DNA of 31,720 nucleotides from Sulfidibacterium sp964456625 (GTDB taxonomy: Bacteria > Bacteroidota > Bacteroidia > Bacteroidales > F082): contig CAYWBO010000027.1 in the NCBI GenBank assembly GCA_964456625.1, positions 1 to 31,720 of the forward strand, given 5' to 3'. The translations under genes were made by a program, and so were the position numbers. Under the pieces are notes generated by a model. That model did no database searches and had not been told where the DNA came from. It saw only the letters and a program-made list of their open reading frames with translations. This document shows, one piece after another, positions 30,530 to 31,720 of the stretch. Positions within the stretch are counted from its first letter, which is position 1; the number at the start of each line of letters is the position of its first letter.

Positions 30530-31624
30530 ATGCAAAAAGCGATAAAAAGAATAGACCGCTATAGAGGTCTGGTCGTTAAAGAGTGGCTCTTTCTGGGCTC
30601 TTTTCTGAGTCTCGTCGTTACTTCTTTAATATTTCGCAGACTGCCGGTTTATTCGGAAAGGGAATTTCAGGTTGTGTTTGTCCTTTTCGCTTTTTTCATA
30701 ACAGTAAAAGGCCTGGAAAGAAGCAGATTAATGCTAAGGATTTCCCAGGTGATTGAGTCAGGACGGTTTGTCGAGCTGAAATTTGTCCTGGCCACCTTCC
30801 TGCTTTCCATGTTTATCACCAACGATGTGGCTTTGGTGATGCTGGTTCCGCTTACCTTACTGGTGCATGTGGAAAAGAAGGGAATGCTGGTGATCCTGGA
30901 AGCATTGGCGGCCAATGCCGGTTCGTCCCTGACCCCTTTCGGGAATCCCCAGAACCTTTTTATTTACTGGATCTATGGGATTCATCCGGCGGCATTTATT
31001 GTATGTATTGCCCCCTTTTCCATTTTTTTTCTGATTCTTATTTTGCTGGTTTCGTTGGCTTTAAAAAGGAGTATTTTGGTTAAGAACGTCAGGGTCAAAC
31101 CAATAGAAGTGGGCCCAAAGGTTTATTCCTACTTGCTGTTACTTGCTGTTCTTATTTTGGTTATTCTTCATTTGCTGCCGGTTTTTATGGTTGCCACGGT
31201 TCTGGTTTATGCCTTGTTCTTCGACAGGCAAAGCCTGAAAATAGATTATACTTTACTTTTGACTTTTGTCTGCTTTTTCGGGCTTGCAGATAATCTGAAG
31301 GGTATTTTCACCACAGAAATCAGCAGCACATCTGACATCTTTCTTTATACGGCGGGAATCAGCCAGATCATCAGCAATGTGCCTGCCACACTGTTACTGT
31401 CAAAATATACTTCGCAATGGGAAGCACTGCTCTGGGGTTCCAGTGTGGGCGGATTTGGTAGTCTGGTGGCTTCTTTGGCGAACCTCATTGCCTATAAACT
31501 ATATGTATCGCACGAGGTTTCAAAGAATAAAAAGGTGTCTTTTACCTTGTCGTTTTTGCTGATAGGATTCATTGCCTTACTGACAGGCATCGGGTTGTAT
31601 TTTCTGATAAAAAATTATGTCTAA
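30530..31624 (+). CDS. Ion-transporter-superfamily permease (ArsB/NhaD/YbiR-like)
   Basis: The 364-residue protein has about ten membrane segments in two halves. Each half carries an ITN-V-A type motif typical of the superfamily: MFITNDVALVMLVPLTLL with ANAGSSLTPFGNPQNLF in the first, and QIISNVPATLLLSKYT with GSSVGGFGSLVASLANLIAYKLY in the second. The family moves anions or Na+/H+; the GNPQN form is closest to YbiR-like proteins of unknown substrate. The N-terminal KEW start follows a basic KAIKRIDRYR stretch. The gene stands alone before tRNA-Leu, diverging from DUF4301. Confidence 0.85.
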   Translation: MQKAIKRIDRYRGLVVKEWLFLGSFLSLVVTSLIFRRLPVYSEREFQVVFVLFAFFITVKGLERSRLMLRISQVIESGRFVELKFVLATFLLSMFITNDVALVMLVPLTLLVHVEKKGMLVILEALAANAGSSLTPFGNPQNLFIYWIYGIHPAAFIVCIAPFSIFFLILILLVSLALKRSILVKNVRVKPIEVGPKVYSYLLLLAVLILVILHLLPVFMVATVLVYALFFDRQSLKIDYTLLLTFVCFFGLADNLKGIFTTEISSTSDIFLYTAGISQIISNVPATLLLSKYTSQWEALLWGSSVGGFGSLVASLANLIAYKLYVSHEVSKNKKVSFTLSFLLIGFIALLTGIGLYFLIKNYV

Positions 31625-31625
31625 A

Positions 31626-31658
31626 TTTGAGGGAGATTAAGAAATAATACTATTTTTG
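31626..31658 (+). promoter_or_regulatory. Promoter of tRNA-Leu
   Basis: TTTG at 31626-31629 and TATTTTTG at 31651-31658 are separated by 21 bases, a full match to the Bacteroidota consensus. Transcription would start near 31665, about 6 bases before the mature tRNA. Confidence 0.6.
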
Positions 31659-31670
31659 CACCCTCTAAAA

Positions 31671-31720
31671 GCCCAGGTGGCGGAATTGGTAGACGCGCAT
31701 GGTTGAGGGCCATGTTCCCG
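31671..31720 (+). tRNA. tRNA-Leu (anticodon GAG), cut by the window end
   Basis: The sequence GCCCAGGTGGCGGAATTGG begins an acceptor stem and D arm typical of bacterial tRNA-Leu. The anticodon arm is CATGG / TTGAGGG / CCATG, with anticodon GAG (reads CUC and CUU). The long variable arm starts at TTCCCG. The last 35 or so bases are outside the window. Confidence 0.95.

Overview
The window looks like part of a Bacteroidota chromosome, probably a draft or metagenome-assembled one. Three signs support this. The gene set includes families typical of that phylum (DUF3078, DUF4293, DUF4301, DUF5687, GxxExxY). Many genes are preceded by the Bacteroidota -7 box TAnnTTTG rather than a sigma-70 -10 or a strong Shine-Dalgarno sequence. 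GC content is moderate. Three runs of exactly 100 N (2878-2977, 12462-12561, 21350-21449) are scaffold gaps. Two of them cut out the middle of an enzyme gene. The third lies between a regulator and glpD and makes them look fused.

Layout: 1-684 is the end of an unrecognised gene, followed by an untranslated stretch rich in palindromes (685-1020). 1021-2294 holds a YrdB-like membrane protein, a 68-residue conserved-looking protein and a small lipoprotein. 2420-4840 (minus) is nnr (NAD(P)HX repair) followed by a class V aminotransferase; the ABC-F ATPase gene uup diverges from it (5060-6946). 6944-7568 is a cassette-like unit: a GxxExxY gene between two nearly identical, directly repeated palindromes of about 78 bp. 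A third, diverged copy lies at 20980-21064.

7566-13768 forms a metabolic block around dihydroxyacetone phosphate (DHAP). On the minus strand are a Crp/Fnr regulator, a glycerol-3-phosphate dehydrogenase (glpD), an alkyl-DHAP-synthase-like FAD enzyme and an FGGY kinase. The divergent mgsA (DHAP to methylglyoxal) is translationally coupled to an SRPBCC protein gene. 14233-18361 holds a DUF4293 membrane protein, a YfcE-like phosphodiesterase, a DUF3078 outer-membrane protein, and rmuC-rlmB (coupled by TGATG).

18804-20914 (minus) holds a CDF metal exporter, trmD and rplS, with a clear intrinsic terminator after rplS. 21065-22062 is an aldehyde dehydrogenase broken by a gap. 22197-23981 (plus) holds a MEMO-family protein carrying a lipoprotein signal and a YedJ-like HD hydrolase. 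24004-30269 (minus) is a five-gene run: DUF4301, an ABC exporter pair (DUF5687 permease and ATPase), cca and miaA. 30530-31624 is an ion-transporter-superfamily permease. The window ends inside a tRNA-Leu(GAG) gene with a textbook Bacteroidota promoter.

Most of the window is housekeeping: translation and tRNA maturation (rlmB, rplS, trmD, miaA, cca, uup, tRNA-Leu), metabolite repair and central carbon overflow. The parts most worth a second look are the GxxExxY/palindrome cassette, the DHAP block with its YgcE/YgcU-like pair, and the exported MEMO protein.
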